A stretch of DNA of 64,000 nt from Bicyclus anynana (taxonomy: Eukaryota > Arthropoda > Insecta > Lepidoptera > Nymphalidae). The stretch lies in assembly GCF_947172395.1 (NCBI RefSeq), contig NC_069096.1:357501-421500 (forward strand), read 5' to 3'. Made by a program: the position numbers and the translations under genes. Positions 15,001 to 30,000 of this stretch are shown one piece after another; position 1 is the stretch's first letter; the number at the start of each line of letters is the position of its first letter. Below the pieces are notes generated by a model. It was given only the letters and a program-made list of their open reading frames with translations. It made no database searches and had not been told where the DNA came from.

Positions 15001-18000
15001 GCGCGCGCGCTGCTCAACAAGTTCTTGGGCGCCACCGTGCTGATGGCCGGCATGCAGAGCTACGTCACCGAGAAGCCCACCGGGAAGGTGCTCGTCAAGC
15101 AGGTGAGTGGACTTCCCTGACATGGCTCCAGTTGGCTACTGGTGTATGTCAGTAAGTGCCAGGAAACTCAAACCAAAGCTTCGCGAGTTCTGGCGAAGTG
15201 TAAAAGCCTATAATCAGTGGCAATCTTGCCAGTGTCCGTGTGTTAGTCCAGTATAGAATACTATAAATAAACGCAATCAAATGTTTCTCTTTCAATTCGT
15301 CTGTAAACAAATAAACGTCATTTGCATGTCACGCGCTGATTTGTGGTTTTAGTTTCTAACTGTTGAAATATCTGTAACATAATTTTAAGTTTAGCAAAAA
15401 AACTACTAAATTATTCACTGTTCACTATAAAATTATCTGCATTAATGCTCGCCATCAGATTTATCTACAAAATGATCCTGGATAAACGTCAATACTTTCT
15501 ATCTTTTGATTTCCATGGATATATCCGGTACATGTAACTTTCCCAGAAGCCATGTAGAGATGTGCATCGCAATACGAAAGTCAATGTCCAGACTAATATT
15601 ACACCGTACGTATACTCGCTGCACCGCCACTTGGCCGCTCTCCCATTCCGCAATTAATTCGTAAAATAAACGAATGCGACCTCTCGACTCTTCCGCTAAA
15701 TTTTATGTCGCGAACACGTGTTTGATACATCAACTAGGTACATCTTTTTATTAAAATTGTGAGAAACCGAGCAACACTAACTTACTACTGTACTACTGAC
15801 TGACGACTAGACCAGGGCCTGTAGCCATATGTCACGTCGATTCTCTTTTTATAAACGCTTACGCTTCAAAAATTAAAAACTGTATGGGAATGACATTTGC
15901 TCTCGACAGGTCACGTGATCAAGTTGCCGATCGGATCTGTCATTCCCATACATTTTGTTATTTTTTGAAGCGTTTGTAGAAAGAGAATCGACTTGCCACA
16001 TGGCTACAGACCCTGAAATATACATAAGTTGGTACATTAGCTTAAAGATTACGTAAAGTGTGAAAACCCTTCGTAGGGTTTGGTATTTCAATAGTCATTT
16101 AGGTATTTCAATTAGGCTTAGTAGGTATACAAGCATATTTGAAACGTCAGGTAGGTAATGATATTATAAGATAATGGTGATAATAATTAGTCGAAATACT
16201 TAAAATTAAAGTCACGATGGTTCCAAAGCGCCTTGGTCCGAGAAGAGCCCACAACAAACTTCCAACAGCCAGGTTTTATAGTAAGATCTCCAAAACAGTT
16301 TTGGAATTGGCATAAACAGCAATGAGAATAACCCTTGTCACCATTGGTTCAATAAATGCAAAACATTTATTTAACCGCTGGTGACAAGGGTACTTGGTTT
16401 AGTTTGGAAGTCTACAAAAGTCCCATGTCCAACTGCTGATGTGATGATGATGGTGACATTAATGAGTCTGATGCTGAAATTAAAGAAGTTATTATCATTT
16501 ACGATGTTCTTCTGTGAGTAAGCGGGTACCGAATATGCATAAGCTTTAGGAAAATTAAGCGCATCGTAATGGCTATACAATTCATGCCCACGTGGACCGA
16601 TGTCAAGAACACTGCATTTCCGCGTTGGACAGCCTGGTTAATTATATGTGCGAATAATGAGCTAGCCCTTGTATCACAAATCGAGGTAACTAGCCGCGGT
16701 ACAATATAAAAAAATATTTAGGTAAATAAAATAAGATCGTTACCGAAAGCTTGCTGTTCGGGACTCGACCAAAAGTTGACATGTTTTTTAAATGGCGAAC
16801 CTTCTAGTTTGATTACTAGAGAGCCAGTGTTGGTGTATTGACCCTTGAAGTGAAGGTCCACCACACCGCACATTACCGCAGTGGCGGGAGAGTCACGTGC
16901 AGTCATAGTTGGCGCGCGTCCAGTTGCGATATTCCGACGTTTTCTCTCACACACCAGTCCCCGGCCTGCACCGTCAGTATAAACACTGGATCTGCCAACT
17001 ACGGTCTTACTCTTCAAACAAACATCGACTTCTACTTCCGAGTAGCAGTACCTACCTTGTAATCCACGTGTAAACAGTTAATTAAGTAATAAAAATATTT
17101 TCTTCAAACACTGGAAGCTATGTAGCATTTTATAAAAAACAGATTCAAATAACTCAAACAATTTACGCTTACTTACCAAGCAAACACCAAGTAAATTGCA
17201 TGGTAAATAAATGTTTACTACAAGATAACGCGGCTGATATGCGACATAGATCGTGTTTTTGTGACAAGTGTTCACACTTGCCAATCACTGTTCATGAGAA
17301 GGTTTTGCATCGGATTCCATTGCGTGTTAAGCATTATGAACAGTGAATAATTGGATATAATTTGTACGTATGTTTAGCTCCGGAGTATCTTCAAGAGATG
17401 TTGACTATAGTCATGAGTGAACTTCAGGATGGACTAGCGCTAACAAACATTTGTTGTATTGAAGTGCGCATTTGCCTTTATCTAAACATCTGAGTCATGA
17501 TTGACGGGAGATAGCTACATGATTTGCGCTCTGAAAGGTATTTGGGTTGTACGACTTCCTCGGTCATGCGCCCGCGCGGCTGCCGACGGCCGGCGCGGCG
17601 ATATGGCGCAATTGATCGCCACTCTCATCGCCTTGATAGTAAACAAAGCTTCGACTGCGCAGCCGCCTTGCCGTTTTAAGCCACGCGCGGGAAACGGGAA
17701 AATCGCCGGCAAAAATAACACCGCAACTACTTTTCACTGACCGACACGCTATAAAACGTAAAACAACGTACTGTCCCACACGCGAAATTAAACCTTATAT
17801 ATCCAAAAATGCGTGCAGGGTTAGTGGAAAGTCGCTTGGAAAGTTTCAGAGTCTATATTCGGCGCGGTGACGTGAAACAGTTGCCCGCGCGTAGTTCTGC
17901 TCCGAACGGCGCTCGGGACGGTCGCGTGACTGTATGCTGATATTTACACGCATGTAACCATTTTATGGGATGTCAAATTAAATGTCAACAATTAAATATT

Positions 18001-21000
18001 GTGTCGCGATCGATAATCCAAGGGCAACTACCGAAAAAAATTAACTTTTTTGAAATTACCGCGCATAAAGTGAAGCTTCAGGATTTGATCTTTTCATCGC
18101 GCGCGATTAGGTAAGCTCCGATAATTTAGTTTATAATTAATTATTCTAAAAATATATAAGAATGCACTGACCTGGTGGGCTGGTCTATAAGTAAAGCTCT
18201 ATGTCCGACTAACTATTAGATAATAATTATTACACGTTTAGCCGCTTTAAAGTTTCGTAGAGTGCTTTTTATTTTAGTGGACAATAAGCCTCAACCACCT
18301 CATGTGCTTTCATTTAAGCTATCTCTATTTTGTTATTACGTGTTTCTCTTCTCTTTCTGTTTAGACAGTAATGTTCTTTTTATTTAATGTTAATTAATTC
18401 AGGTTATGTTCACGATAGTTTGTGGACACCCGTTTATCAAAAAACTTATAAAATGTCCGTTTTTAAGCGAAACCACTGCGACTGTTGACAGCAAATAGTA
18501 ATAATTTATTTGATTATGTTTGAATACCAAATAAAATAAAACACGGTTTTGTGATAAATAATGCTTTTACAAAAAAACCAATTCGAGAGTAAAGTTTTTT
18601 TGTTTCCTAAACTGACATTTATGAAGCTTTTTGTTAATTTCATTACAAGTTTGCGTGACGTTACGCATTTTCATTTTTTAATATGTAGGTGTACCATCTA
18701 GATTCTGATAGAGCGACGATATTTTTTTTATAACATTGCTTTGTTAAGCCAGATTGCCTGAAGCGTAATGTCACATTTTTGACCGACTATTCCCCTTATT
18801 ATATTCTGGAAACAGAATATTCCCCGATCACACAAAGACCCTGGACGTCGATTTGGAAAATTCGTTTTTAGTTTGAAAGGTTGTCCTATCGCCCTGAGGA
18901 TCAGGGTTTGAACATAAGATCCTAGATACATTGAGGAAACGCTCGAAATTTTTTAGTGTATTTCGAAGTTGGTTGTATTTTCAATTACTAGAATATGTTT
19001 TCGTTATTTGAAGTGATTTTTCAATAGTTGGGTATCGAATTTTTAAAATACATATGTAATGAAATTGAATAATGCCAATATGTCAATTGATTTATTTCGT
19101 TTCTATACACCTGTGTATTCTATTTTCGGGACTGATTAATCAATTTTGATTAGTGCCAATATATTCATTCCTGCATGACATTAAATTGAGGAAGTTATTT
19201 TTACTAATTAAAAGTTTTAATAAAAAAAAATCAACCGACTTCCAACACAAAAAATACCTACCTAAACTAAAAAGCATAAAATAACATCTTACCTATGAGC
19301 TACCTGAAAATTAAAATACATACATACAGCCGAACGTAGAGCCTCCTCCTTTTTGGAAATCGGTTAAAATTGCAAATTATCTACTTACCTATTGAAATAA
19401 TCTTTAAAGATATCCTAATTTATGTTTATGTTAGGATCTTAAACAATGATACCACACAAAAAATAATATTATAAACTACGTCTAACAGATTTATTAACCT
19501 TAAAAATATAAATAAATTGAAAATTATACAAGTTTTGTTCAAAATCTTGATAATAAATCCGCATTGAATGATAGGCACATGCATTTTGAGAGCAAAAACG
19601 ACTTTTATGTTGGTAATTCTTTCCATCATAATAAAAAAAACGCTTAGCAATACTCTAGAAGAAAATGCCAAATACGCCAAACTTATAAAACCTCTCTTTT
19701 TCACGTCTCGGTTTAAAAAGAAACCACGCGGAGAAAATTGCGGGCATCCGTTAGATAATAAATACCAATTAGTTATAATATGAGTAACTAGATACTAATT
19801 AGGTAGAAATAAGAGCAAGTCTTAGAGCGGAAAAATGTTCGCATTTGAAATAATTCGCATTTTTTTAAGTGTTTGATTCTTGTTAATTGCTTGTTGACAG
19901 ATGTGTGTGACACAAGGTTGCGCGCCGGACTGTCACTCGATGACAGAAAGTCTTAACCATGACATCTTTGATCACAGTGTGACATGTTCTAATTTAGATA
20001 CAGAAAAAATACTAGTTTATGACCTTCTTAGGCCTCCCCTATTGTAAAAAGGCTGTGAGCTGGTCAGCCCATGATGGTATTTCGTAGGCAATGGAGTTTG
20101 GAGTTGAAGTTTTTTCAAGGGTTCAGACACCCTTGAGAAAACTAAACGATCGAAACGGTCAACGTTCAAGTATTAAGCGTTTTTTTTATATTTCCTTGGC
20201 ATAATAAAACATTTTGATACGCCAAAAGATGAAAAATTACAAAAATCAAGTAAAAACATTAAACAATGGTGTGACGGTGGCCTTAACACACATCCTGACG
20301 TCACTAGCTTTCAACCCTCAGAGAGAGCCCCTTAAAGTTTGATATTTACATAGGTATGTGTTTTTTGAAAGTTTGCCATGAATATAACTGGCGACCAGTA
20401 GTTTATATACCTAGTTAATAAATGGCTACTAGACAATGTCGGGATGTTATTTCAGTCGGTTATAAAACCATTTATTATGTTTATTGTATATGTGTAACTG
20501 TATATATGTGTAACTGTAAGCGATCGCCGCGGTCGGATGTTGTTGCGGCCGCGCGCCGCAAGCCGCTATGTGACACAAACAAATACATAATATACAGGGT
20601 GCTCGGTAGTATTTCCCAAAACTTCAAAGTGTTGACGAGTCTACTTACAGGAGCCGAACTGCAGAACTAATATTTTTATACCTAAAAAATAAAAAAAAAT
20701 TATGTTTTCATACAAAATAATTCAAATATTTTCGACTATCCTATTACTACTACGACTACACAAGCTTTTATTAATCCTTAAATTTTAAATTTGGCTACGT
20801 CATAATTATAAGGATGCGTAAAAGGGACACATTTTAAGATCTACAAAAGAAATATTATTTACTCCGAAAATATTAATTTTAGAACACACGTTCTTTGAAC
20901 ATGATTGATTAATTCTTGGTAAAGAATATAACCTCAGAGTTATGGAAAATACTTTCCAGCATCCTGTATACAATTAACATAACAATCGTTGGTGCAGTGG

Positions 21001-24000
21001 CGAACCCATGTGATCACGAGCTCCTGAATTCCAGTCCTGGGTCGGGATATGAAATGCTGAACTTTTCTTTCAGACAAGAAATTATCTTTTCTGCGTCAGA
21101 ATGACATCAAGTTCCAAACATAAAGCGTCTTGTATCCATTTTTTATTAAACGAATTTCGTATGTATATACTCGTATGATAGTGTGACACTATCTCGAAGA
21201 GTTCGTATGATCGTTTTTATTTTATAGCGAATACACCACACTTGGTCAGAGAATCGTACGAAAAATTCATTATGCATAAACGTTTTTATCAATAAACCAG
21301 CTCTCGTTAATATGTACGTAACTACAGTCGATCATTACATATTTGGAAGTCATTTAAAAGTTAAAGAGAAAGCACCAAACATTAACATTGCATTAACTTT
21401 TTTAAGTTATTCTGAAGTTATGTGATGGACGACGATCGTGCGATATGGAAATGGCAATACAAATACAAACATAGAAAGTTTTACTTACTCTAGGACAAAA
21501 TAAAAAAGAAAACATACATTCTTAAGAAGCTGAAAATTTACATGAATGTTAGGGACTTCTGAAAATTTTTGATATTGCAAAAATTAAAACAATAATTTAA
21601 AAAAATCTAAACAATAACTTTAAGTTTTCCAAAGTGGGTGTTTTTGATTTTGGTCCGAATTGTTTAATAGATACCACCTTGACCTCTGACTATGAATACC
21701 TTCAATAAACGAATCAACCACTTCATAATATATGTGAAAAGCTCATAAAATATCCTTGTTTTATCTAAAGATGCCAAATATACACTTCATCTATGCTTTA
21801 ATATTTAATATTAAAAGGTAATATTTGTGAGGTTCCAGGGGCTAATCTCTGGATCTACCGTGATGTGAGCGTCATAACCTATATTGTATGTCCGTATTTC
21901 CACGGGAACGAGAACAGCACGGGTGAAACCGTCTATCGGCAATATGTGAGATATAGATAAATCTCATGGGTCATCCTCTCTCATGCCAAAATGTTGTAAA
22001 ATCGTACACGAGTATCAACACGCGCCGGAATTGACGTCATCTTATGTTTATATTCTCCGTGACTTGCTGGTTTATTTTGACATCTGATGCGTTTACCATC
22101 AATATCGGCATTATACATTGCTGTCTTCTTGAAAATTTGATCTGTAAGCAACAATCTGAGACCCCTTTTGATTCCGTTATCCATTTTTTTCTAATCCAAA
22201 AAGCCAAAATTTCTTACTTCAGCACCCATTTTATTTAATAACTATTGTGGTCTGATTTCATCCGCACTAGATATACTGTTTCTGAGGAAATGTTAAAATA
22301 GATAGTATTGTACCATTATGTACTTTGTAGTATAGAGTATGTCTTAGCCAAAGATCCAGATCTATACAACCGTTTTGGCTTTTACAATATTACTCGTAGT
22401 TAGATTTTGCTTCGATATCTTAGTAAATACATGGACCAGAAGGCCAAAAGTTTGGACTTTATGTAGCAGTAGGTATAACGTAAAGTGTAGATAAATCACG
22501 AAAGCTCACAGCAGGGCGTTCACTTCACTTCCGTCTAATTATACTTCGATATTGTGCTAAATATACGAGCAACTAGGTCGATTGCTCGCTGCTTGTACGT
22601 CTGCCGCTGAATTACCACGAGAGCTGGTGTTTTGCACCACTTGAAGTTGGAGGAAATAGAAAATTTATGAAGAATGATATTACAATCGTCGTAGAGGTAT
22701 AGCGCTACGATTACTGTAAAGCTGAATGCTCTCGACTCTACCTAGCTCTCATTCTCCATTCTCTCTCTCTTCCCCATCAATATTATCAACTTACCCCTAT
22801 GCCAGCAATGCCTCTGGTAAAGGGAAACCTTTTTTTGTTTTCCTTTTCTTTGTGGTAATGTAAAGAATGTGATTTGAAATCATGACATAAATTCCAACTT
22901 CAGAAAAGAAAAAAGCACTTTCTTCTCGAGTAGTTTGCAAGTCACTTTGTTGTGTCTGGCCAACTTTTGTTCCTAATTCTACGAATTCTCCGAACAGTGA
23001 CGCAACTGCAAAGAGCAGCAAATCATCGGCTTTTGTCTCGTCGAGTGCGGACAGAAATACGCACGTGACGTAGAACCGCACGCTGTCGCTTCTAGCTCTG
23101 AACTATGCTTACTGCATTTATATACTACATTTTGTAAAAGGTGTGGCTATATTGTATGATACTCGTAAAGAAGCAACTCTTTTTCTTTTTCTCTTTATCT
23201 GTTTTCACTTTTCTGCATCAACCACGTTGCAGAAAAGAACAGAAGATTTGATGAAAGGGTATGAAGTTTGATGTGTTCTTGTTTAAATAACAAGCGCTTA
23301 TAGTTTCTTTTTTTCTTTCTTAAAATAGTTCCAATCATAGTCTGATTCCAGCATATACTTATCACGTCCGAATTAAGGAATTTTCTAGTTGACACAAAAT
23401 CATCCCTTACCATGGTGCACCTACATTATTTAGATACATTTTATTTTTTATTGTAGGTAACACACTGCATTTATTTAATTAATAACAACTACACATATAT
23501 GTACTGCCAACACCAAGTGGACTGACGACATCAAGCAAGTCGCAGGGATTCGCTGGATGCAGGTGGTCAGTAACTTGATGTTTGGAAGTCCCTACAAAAG
23601 GCCTATGTCCTGCAGTGGACGTCCATCGGCTGATATGATGATGATGATATATGTACAACTTTAATTTTTTTCTTAATAGTTTACTTTAATCAAACTTTTG
23701 TCACATACTTTAATTTTTTTTGGTTGCGATGATAGCAAGAAGAACTTTTGAATTCGTATTCAGAAATTAGAGAAGAGAACGCTTAAGCTTTTCAGTTATA
23801 CCTAATAGTTGGTACATAGCATAGGAGTACGTCGGCATGCTATTTACCGCAAGTACCTACCGAACGTTTGGTGCGCCGCCAAGACGAGCTAACGACCCCG
23901 GTGCTCCCTCGCAGCATCCCAACACATCTCCCGATTTGGACATGCACGCTTTTGCTCCAAAAAGGCCAAGGTTGAGCTTCCCCCAAACGGCGCGGTGCGT

Positions 24001-27000
24001 AGTAGAGTAAACAAAGACTTCTAAAATAGATTCCTCGTGGTTTGCGCCGTTAAGTTATTATTGATTGATAAATAATACCTAATTTTTTTTTTGCGCAGAT
24101 GTCCTTTTGCGTTGTTCATAAATCGCAAATAGTAAACAGTACCATCCATATTGGTTGCGTAAATATTTCTAATGTGTGTTTTATGTGTACCTGCTTTGAA
24201 GAATTAGTATTTCAAATTCCTAGTATTTCAATTATTCTTTAAGACTCAAGAAGAATAAAACATAAAAGGGAAATATATTTTGGAATAGAATTCCAAAAGC
24301 GAGTACCTACACCTACCTATTTTCATATAATATTTGTTCACAAAGCGCTTTCCGAATCTAGAGTGAAAAAGCAAACATTGTCCTAAGGAATTAGTTCAAC
24401 TGTATATAGGTACCTACCGCGTACAAAGGGCCCGTGAGAAGTTAGAAATCTTTAAACAAACTTAGGTAAGTACCTGTTTCTAGCATATTGAACGATTGGG
24501 TTAACGTTCTTTGGGTGTGTAGTTAACGGTGTATAAGGTAACCTATTTCTAATAACCAAGTTTGTGTTTGAACTTTGTAATTATCCTTACAAAGTATATA
24601 ACGATGACTCCGTACACTTCTTTTTCTGTAGCACCGGCATCCGTAATAGATTTGAAAGTGTAAACCATTTCAGCTGGAACAAGCAACAACATTTTTGCTT
24701 CCTTCCGCCTTCATTGATTCATCTTGTCTATGTACCTACTTGTACCCATTTTTTTTTTCATAAAAATAAATTACTTACAGGAAGTTACGTACAAATAACT
24801 AATCAAACAAATATTTGAATTAAAACGTTTTAGGTTTAAATAGTGTTACACTTTAACTTCACCTACTTCAAACGTAGTGTTTCTTTCAGCCTGAGATTTG
24901 ATTTTTCGTGACAGGTGGTAACCTGAAACTGTTAATTAACTGAGGTATGACTTTGTATTTCGCAAGCAAGTAGATCTACCCTACCGTGCGCCTCAGACGT
25001 TGTTAACTTCGCATCTTGCAGCAGTCTTATCAGTCTGCTCATGTCACAATACATGCAATCGGATGAAAATATCGAAATATAGAACACATTTTGTTGTTTT
25101 ATGATAAATAAATGAACATATATTTACTGTGATCCAACAGCCGCATGTTGTCGCGTGCGCGCGCGCAGCATGACCGTTATCATTAGCAGCGGTCGAGCGA
25201 CGCGTGTGCTGTGATTATATCCGGCCTAATGTAAGAAAAACATGAATTATGCAGACGCCATTTTCTAATGTTGATTTTGTTCTATATCCATTTAAATCTA
25301 GGATTACGCTTTATGATGAGCGAATAATATCAGAAATTACCGATGTAGAAAATACCGATTGGGTCTTCCAAAGTAACTTTAGCTCCTCCCGATTCGCTAT
25401 AAGACGGCTCTCAACGCATTAGTACCTACTCTACTACTCTAATTTGTTGTGTAGAAACGCACAACAAATAGACAAACAAAATACTAAGTATAACTTAAAT
25501 CCTTGCAACTCCCAAAATTAGAAGTGAACATGTGTGATGTTACTAATACCATATTTCACATTTACATAAAACATCAGTCTACCATGTATTGTTATAAAAT
25601 GCGTAGTATCCCTGCGACACACCTGGCTACACGCCAGGCCCTCCCGTAGGCACCCTGTGCAACGATTTGATCCACCTGTCACTTAATTCACTGGACCTAA
25701 TCCACGTGTCACCTAATTCACTACCTCTAATGCAGGTGTCAAATAATTCACTGCCTAATCTAGCCGTCTTCTGAATTACTTGTTCTTCCTATTATTGAAT
25801 TGCCTGCATATGATGGCAAATAAACCTAAATAATGTAATAAGTGATTGGAAAAACGTGGCAGATAATATATCCTGGAATAATGTTCTCAATTGTGGGATA
25901 GAGACATAATAAATAACCTGTGTGGAATTAACCCCCGAGGATAAAAGTGAGTAACTAAATATGTTCAAGACAGATTAGACAATAACAATGTTGTATCATC
26001 ATCTTCGAAAGCGGTTTAGCATAATACAATAGTAATGTGTTATTACAATATCAGTAAAGAGTCAACTATCTATTGTCATTATAATGTTATCCGCATCCGT
26101 CATTTTATTGTAAGGGACATTAAAACGGAAAAACTAAAAGAACTCGGTTTTTATCGCTCTAGTGGAGTTTTACTTTTAGAAGAAAAATCTGTAATTTATA
26201 TATTATAACAATAGCTTGTAATGAAATGTTGGCAACGCTGGCGATTTTTCAAAGAAATAAATATGTACTTTTGTCTACCATCGCAAGGAGTACATTTGTT
26301 TCAAAATATTTACTAACATTTTATAATAAGGAAGTGAACTACTCAACGACGACATAAAAGATTGAAATCTCTTTTGTAGACCTATAAAACTTTTATGACC
26401 AATGACATTTTCCGTTATTTGCCCGAACTGTTTGTCGCCGAATAACCGTTTGTTCCAAGCTCACTGCTCTTCTGACTGCGGAGTATGTTGCCGGCGTTGT
26501 ATCACAGGCACGTGAGGGTAACATCCGCGCCTCAGGTTGACTGTAGGGATGCTCGATGATCATCGATGTTGAAAGGAAAAACATCGATGTTGAAAGGAAA
26601 AACATCGATGTTGCTATACGAAAAATATCGTAACATCGATGTAACAGAATTGATAATCGATCATCGATGTTACTCACGGCCTCACGCACGATCAACATAC
26701 GAAAAACTCAACGTACTCTCACCTACCGGCAAAGACTTACCGCCAAGCGATTTAGCGTTCCGGTACGATGCCGTGTAGAAACCGAAAGGGGTGTGGATTT
26801 TCATCCTCCTCCTAACAAGTTAGCCCGCTTCCATCTTAGACTGCATCATCACTTACCATCAGGTGAGATTGTAGTCAAGGGCTAACTTGTAAAGAATAAA
26901 AAAAAAAAAAAAAAACGTACGAAAAAAATACGTATTTTATGATCGCAATTACAAATATGAAGTTTATTAATTAATAAATGAACCTGTAATTAATACATTT

Positions 27001-30000
27001 TATAGTGTTGTTGATTATTTTCAGTGCTAAAACTATCGATGTTAGCCAAAATCGATGCTTGGTTTGTGATAAATGTCGAACATCGATGTTCAGCTTTCGA
27101 TCATGACATTGATGTCAACGTGGATGTTTTTCGACTATCGATCATTCCTAGTTGACAGTCACCGGGCAACGGATTGTAGAAAGAATTAGCGAGTGTATCG
27201 CAAAATGTTAGTCGATGCTGGCCAATGGTTTTCCACGTAACTCCCAGTGGGTCAAATGCTTTTTCGTCAACTGTAAAATATAAAAATACACTTATCTGCA
27301 ATTCACACTTATCATCCTAATCATTATATTAGGTAGATTAGGTACTAAATCTACTCGATGTTTTGGTGCTACCTGATAGCAAATTACGCGCTGTCCAGAT
27401 AGCAAAATTGCACGTTATCATAACCTATTTCGTTATTTTGGATTAATGTTTTATTATTATTTTAGTATATATATAATAAAATGCCAATAGTTACGGACGG
27501 CCGCGACTTCGTTCGCGTGAATTCTGTTTTTACAAATACCGCAGAAACTAAGTATCTATCTGTCCTGACTGTATAAAAAATGGCTTATATTATAAAAAAT
27601 GTGTTTTGTTCCATGAAGCGATGATTTTCCCATCTGCGCAGTCCATTGGTTATAACTATAGAAAAGCTATCAACTATCATCACCATGGCCTCACCTCGAT
27701 GAAGATGATATACGATCTGTCGGAAACAGCATGTCTGTCTGTATTAAGACATTTCTGTTTATCATTCGGACGGGCAATAAATCGCGTTCTCTTGAAGTCG
27801 GAGCGCACTTGTGCATCGGCCGATGATCTAACAGCCAGCACTGGTGGTGAGGGGAGGGGGAGCTGGGCCGGGGGAGCATTGTGCGTCTATTTCGGGGGCG
27901 GCGGGTCTCGCGGTGACCTGCCAAAAATGTGCCCCACTGATCTTATGCGAGGAACCGACCAACCTAGATGCTCTTTATTTCCGCTTCTTATCCGTGAGCT
28001 GTTTTTACTATTATTGAAGTTGACCTATCATAGAGTGTAGGTCAAATCTTGGAAGCAAGATTGGAAAGACACTTACACGGTGATGACGCAATTAATAGTA
28101 CCATAGAGATAGTCTGACGAAGGAATAAACTTTGAAGGTGGCCATAGGAACTCTTAGAATAAACCAGATAAACCCATCTCTTTTGGACTCATTTGTTTTG
28201 GTAAACTCTCTGGACTGGTGCTTCATGGTATCTTTAAATACGTGTAGTGGGCCTTAATAAAAAACCAGGTCGTTTCTCGCGTTTCTACCCATAGATAATT
28301 TAAACTACGCAGAGGATATTATTACAGGTTTCATCGATAGTGATTCAAAAATAATGTTTATACGTGTAGTATAGTAAAAATATCATAGGTGCAGGGTTTC
28401 CACGCGAACGAATTGCGGACTTCTGCTAGTTCTTTTAAAAGTTTAATTGGAAGGGTGTTACTATATAAACATCTGACTTACTGTTTTGAAATCGCAACTT
28501 CTGCATGTGGTTTTCGTATACCTACTTGTCCAACAGTCAGACAAACTGACTATTGGTCTATACTTTCGAGTGGCCGTTATAATATTTTAACAGAAACTCG
28601 TTTCAATATATATTTTTTTGGGCTTAACTAATTGAGATAAAGGTTTTCTTAAAAGCATGACATCATCATTATAATTGAGCTCAGACGTAATGAAAAGATT
28701 TAAACTGACTAGGACGTTTATCATTAATTTGATACTGTGATTTAGTACAAGTAAGGTTCACCACCGAATTAATGTAAAGTCAGAAAAAGACCTCGCCGTA
28801 TTCTGAAAAGGAGAACCTAATTTCTTGTACGAGTTACCTCCTAAACGGCTAAAATTTTGTATAGAGGTTATGCCTATTATATGATTTTTTTTGCTGACAA
28901 ATCTGTACTTGTGTCATCTGCAAGAAAAAAGAATTATTTTCTTTCATCTTTCGCCTCATAGACTTAGCTTTAGAGTATTATACTCTAAGCTCATAAGCAG
29001 TACCTACAGAGCATTGATGAGGTGTCAGATAAAACAATTTACCTATACTTACCTGTAAATAAAAATTTATCATTCTACCATTTGCAATAATCGATTTCAC
29101 CTCATCGATTTTCTTTTATATATAAATGGAAACTCTTTCGCCAAATTGACGGAAAAAACAAGCAAGCCTTGGTATTCCTGGCACGCGACTTGCCCATATC
29201 GAATACCAAGGCGGGATGTATCGCGGCCGTTGTGTTTTTGTCGCCGCCACTCGCCGCTCCGGAGAAATGCCTCGCGTCGCGGTTGGTCTTCATACCTACT
29301 CACTTGTTGTTATTGAAATCATCTTTTCACATAATCATAAACATGACTATGGTCTCTCGCCATTGACCCGAATAATCTAGTCTAGAGCCTGCGACTTCTC
29401 TCTTTTTAACAAATCGTGAAAAACGTGTCCAACGAATTCCTGGATGCAGGAGATTTAGGATTGTGATGTTTGGAAGGAAGAGGAATATGCCCTACAAAGA
29501 GCATGTGTCCTGCAGTGGACGTCCGTCGACTGATATAATGATGATGATGATGGTACTAATCCAGGGTGTAATTTACCCATTCCAAATTTTAGCAAAATCC
29601 AGCAAGTAGTGACGGTGTGCAGTAACAACAAATATACTTTGGCCTATTAAAAACATGATCCTGATATTGCCATGGAACGGGATCTACTTGTATGGAAACG
29701 CTATTATTTTATTCCTACGAGAATATGATCTGTATAAGTGCACATATGTGGAGGATTCCGCGTGGCAGCTCAGCTACTGATTTGTATGCGAACAAAGACT
29801 GTCTGTCTGCCTGAGTCTGCATCCATTGATACCAGGACGAAACACATCGCAGTTGATTTGTTTTCGTACTTTCGGAGAAATGCGTCTCGTCGCTGTCGGT
29901 AGCTCGCACCACGCTAACGGCCGCCCTTCGTCTGAACTATTTGGAGAGCGTGACTCATTCAAAGTTTTCTAAATGGTTAACTATGTATTTTCTAATTTCT

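Noticed and set aside
22740..22790. CT-rich run that could be a microsatellite or pyrimidine tract
   Set aside because: Only a few ct units, no adjacent 3' splice site with coding sequence.
27600..28040. 144-codon plus-strand frame in the 17-kb intron
   Set aside because: No recognisable domain, mixed composition, and it crosses a short G-rich block. It does not fit the phase-0 boundaries of the host intron.
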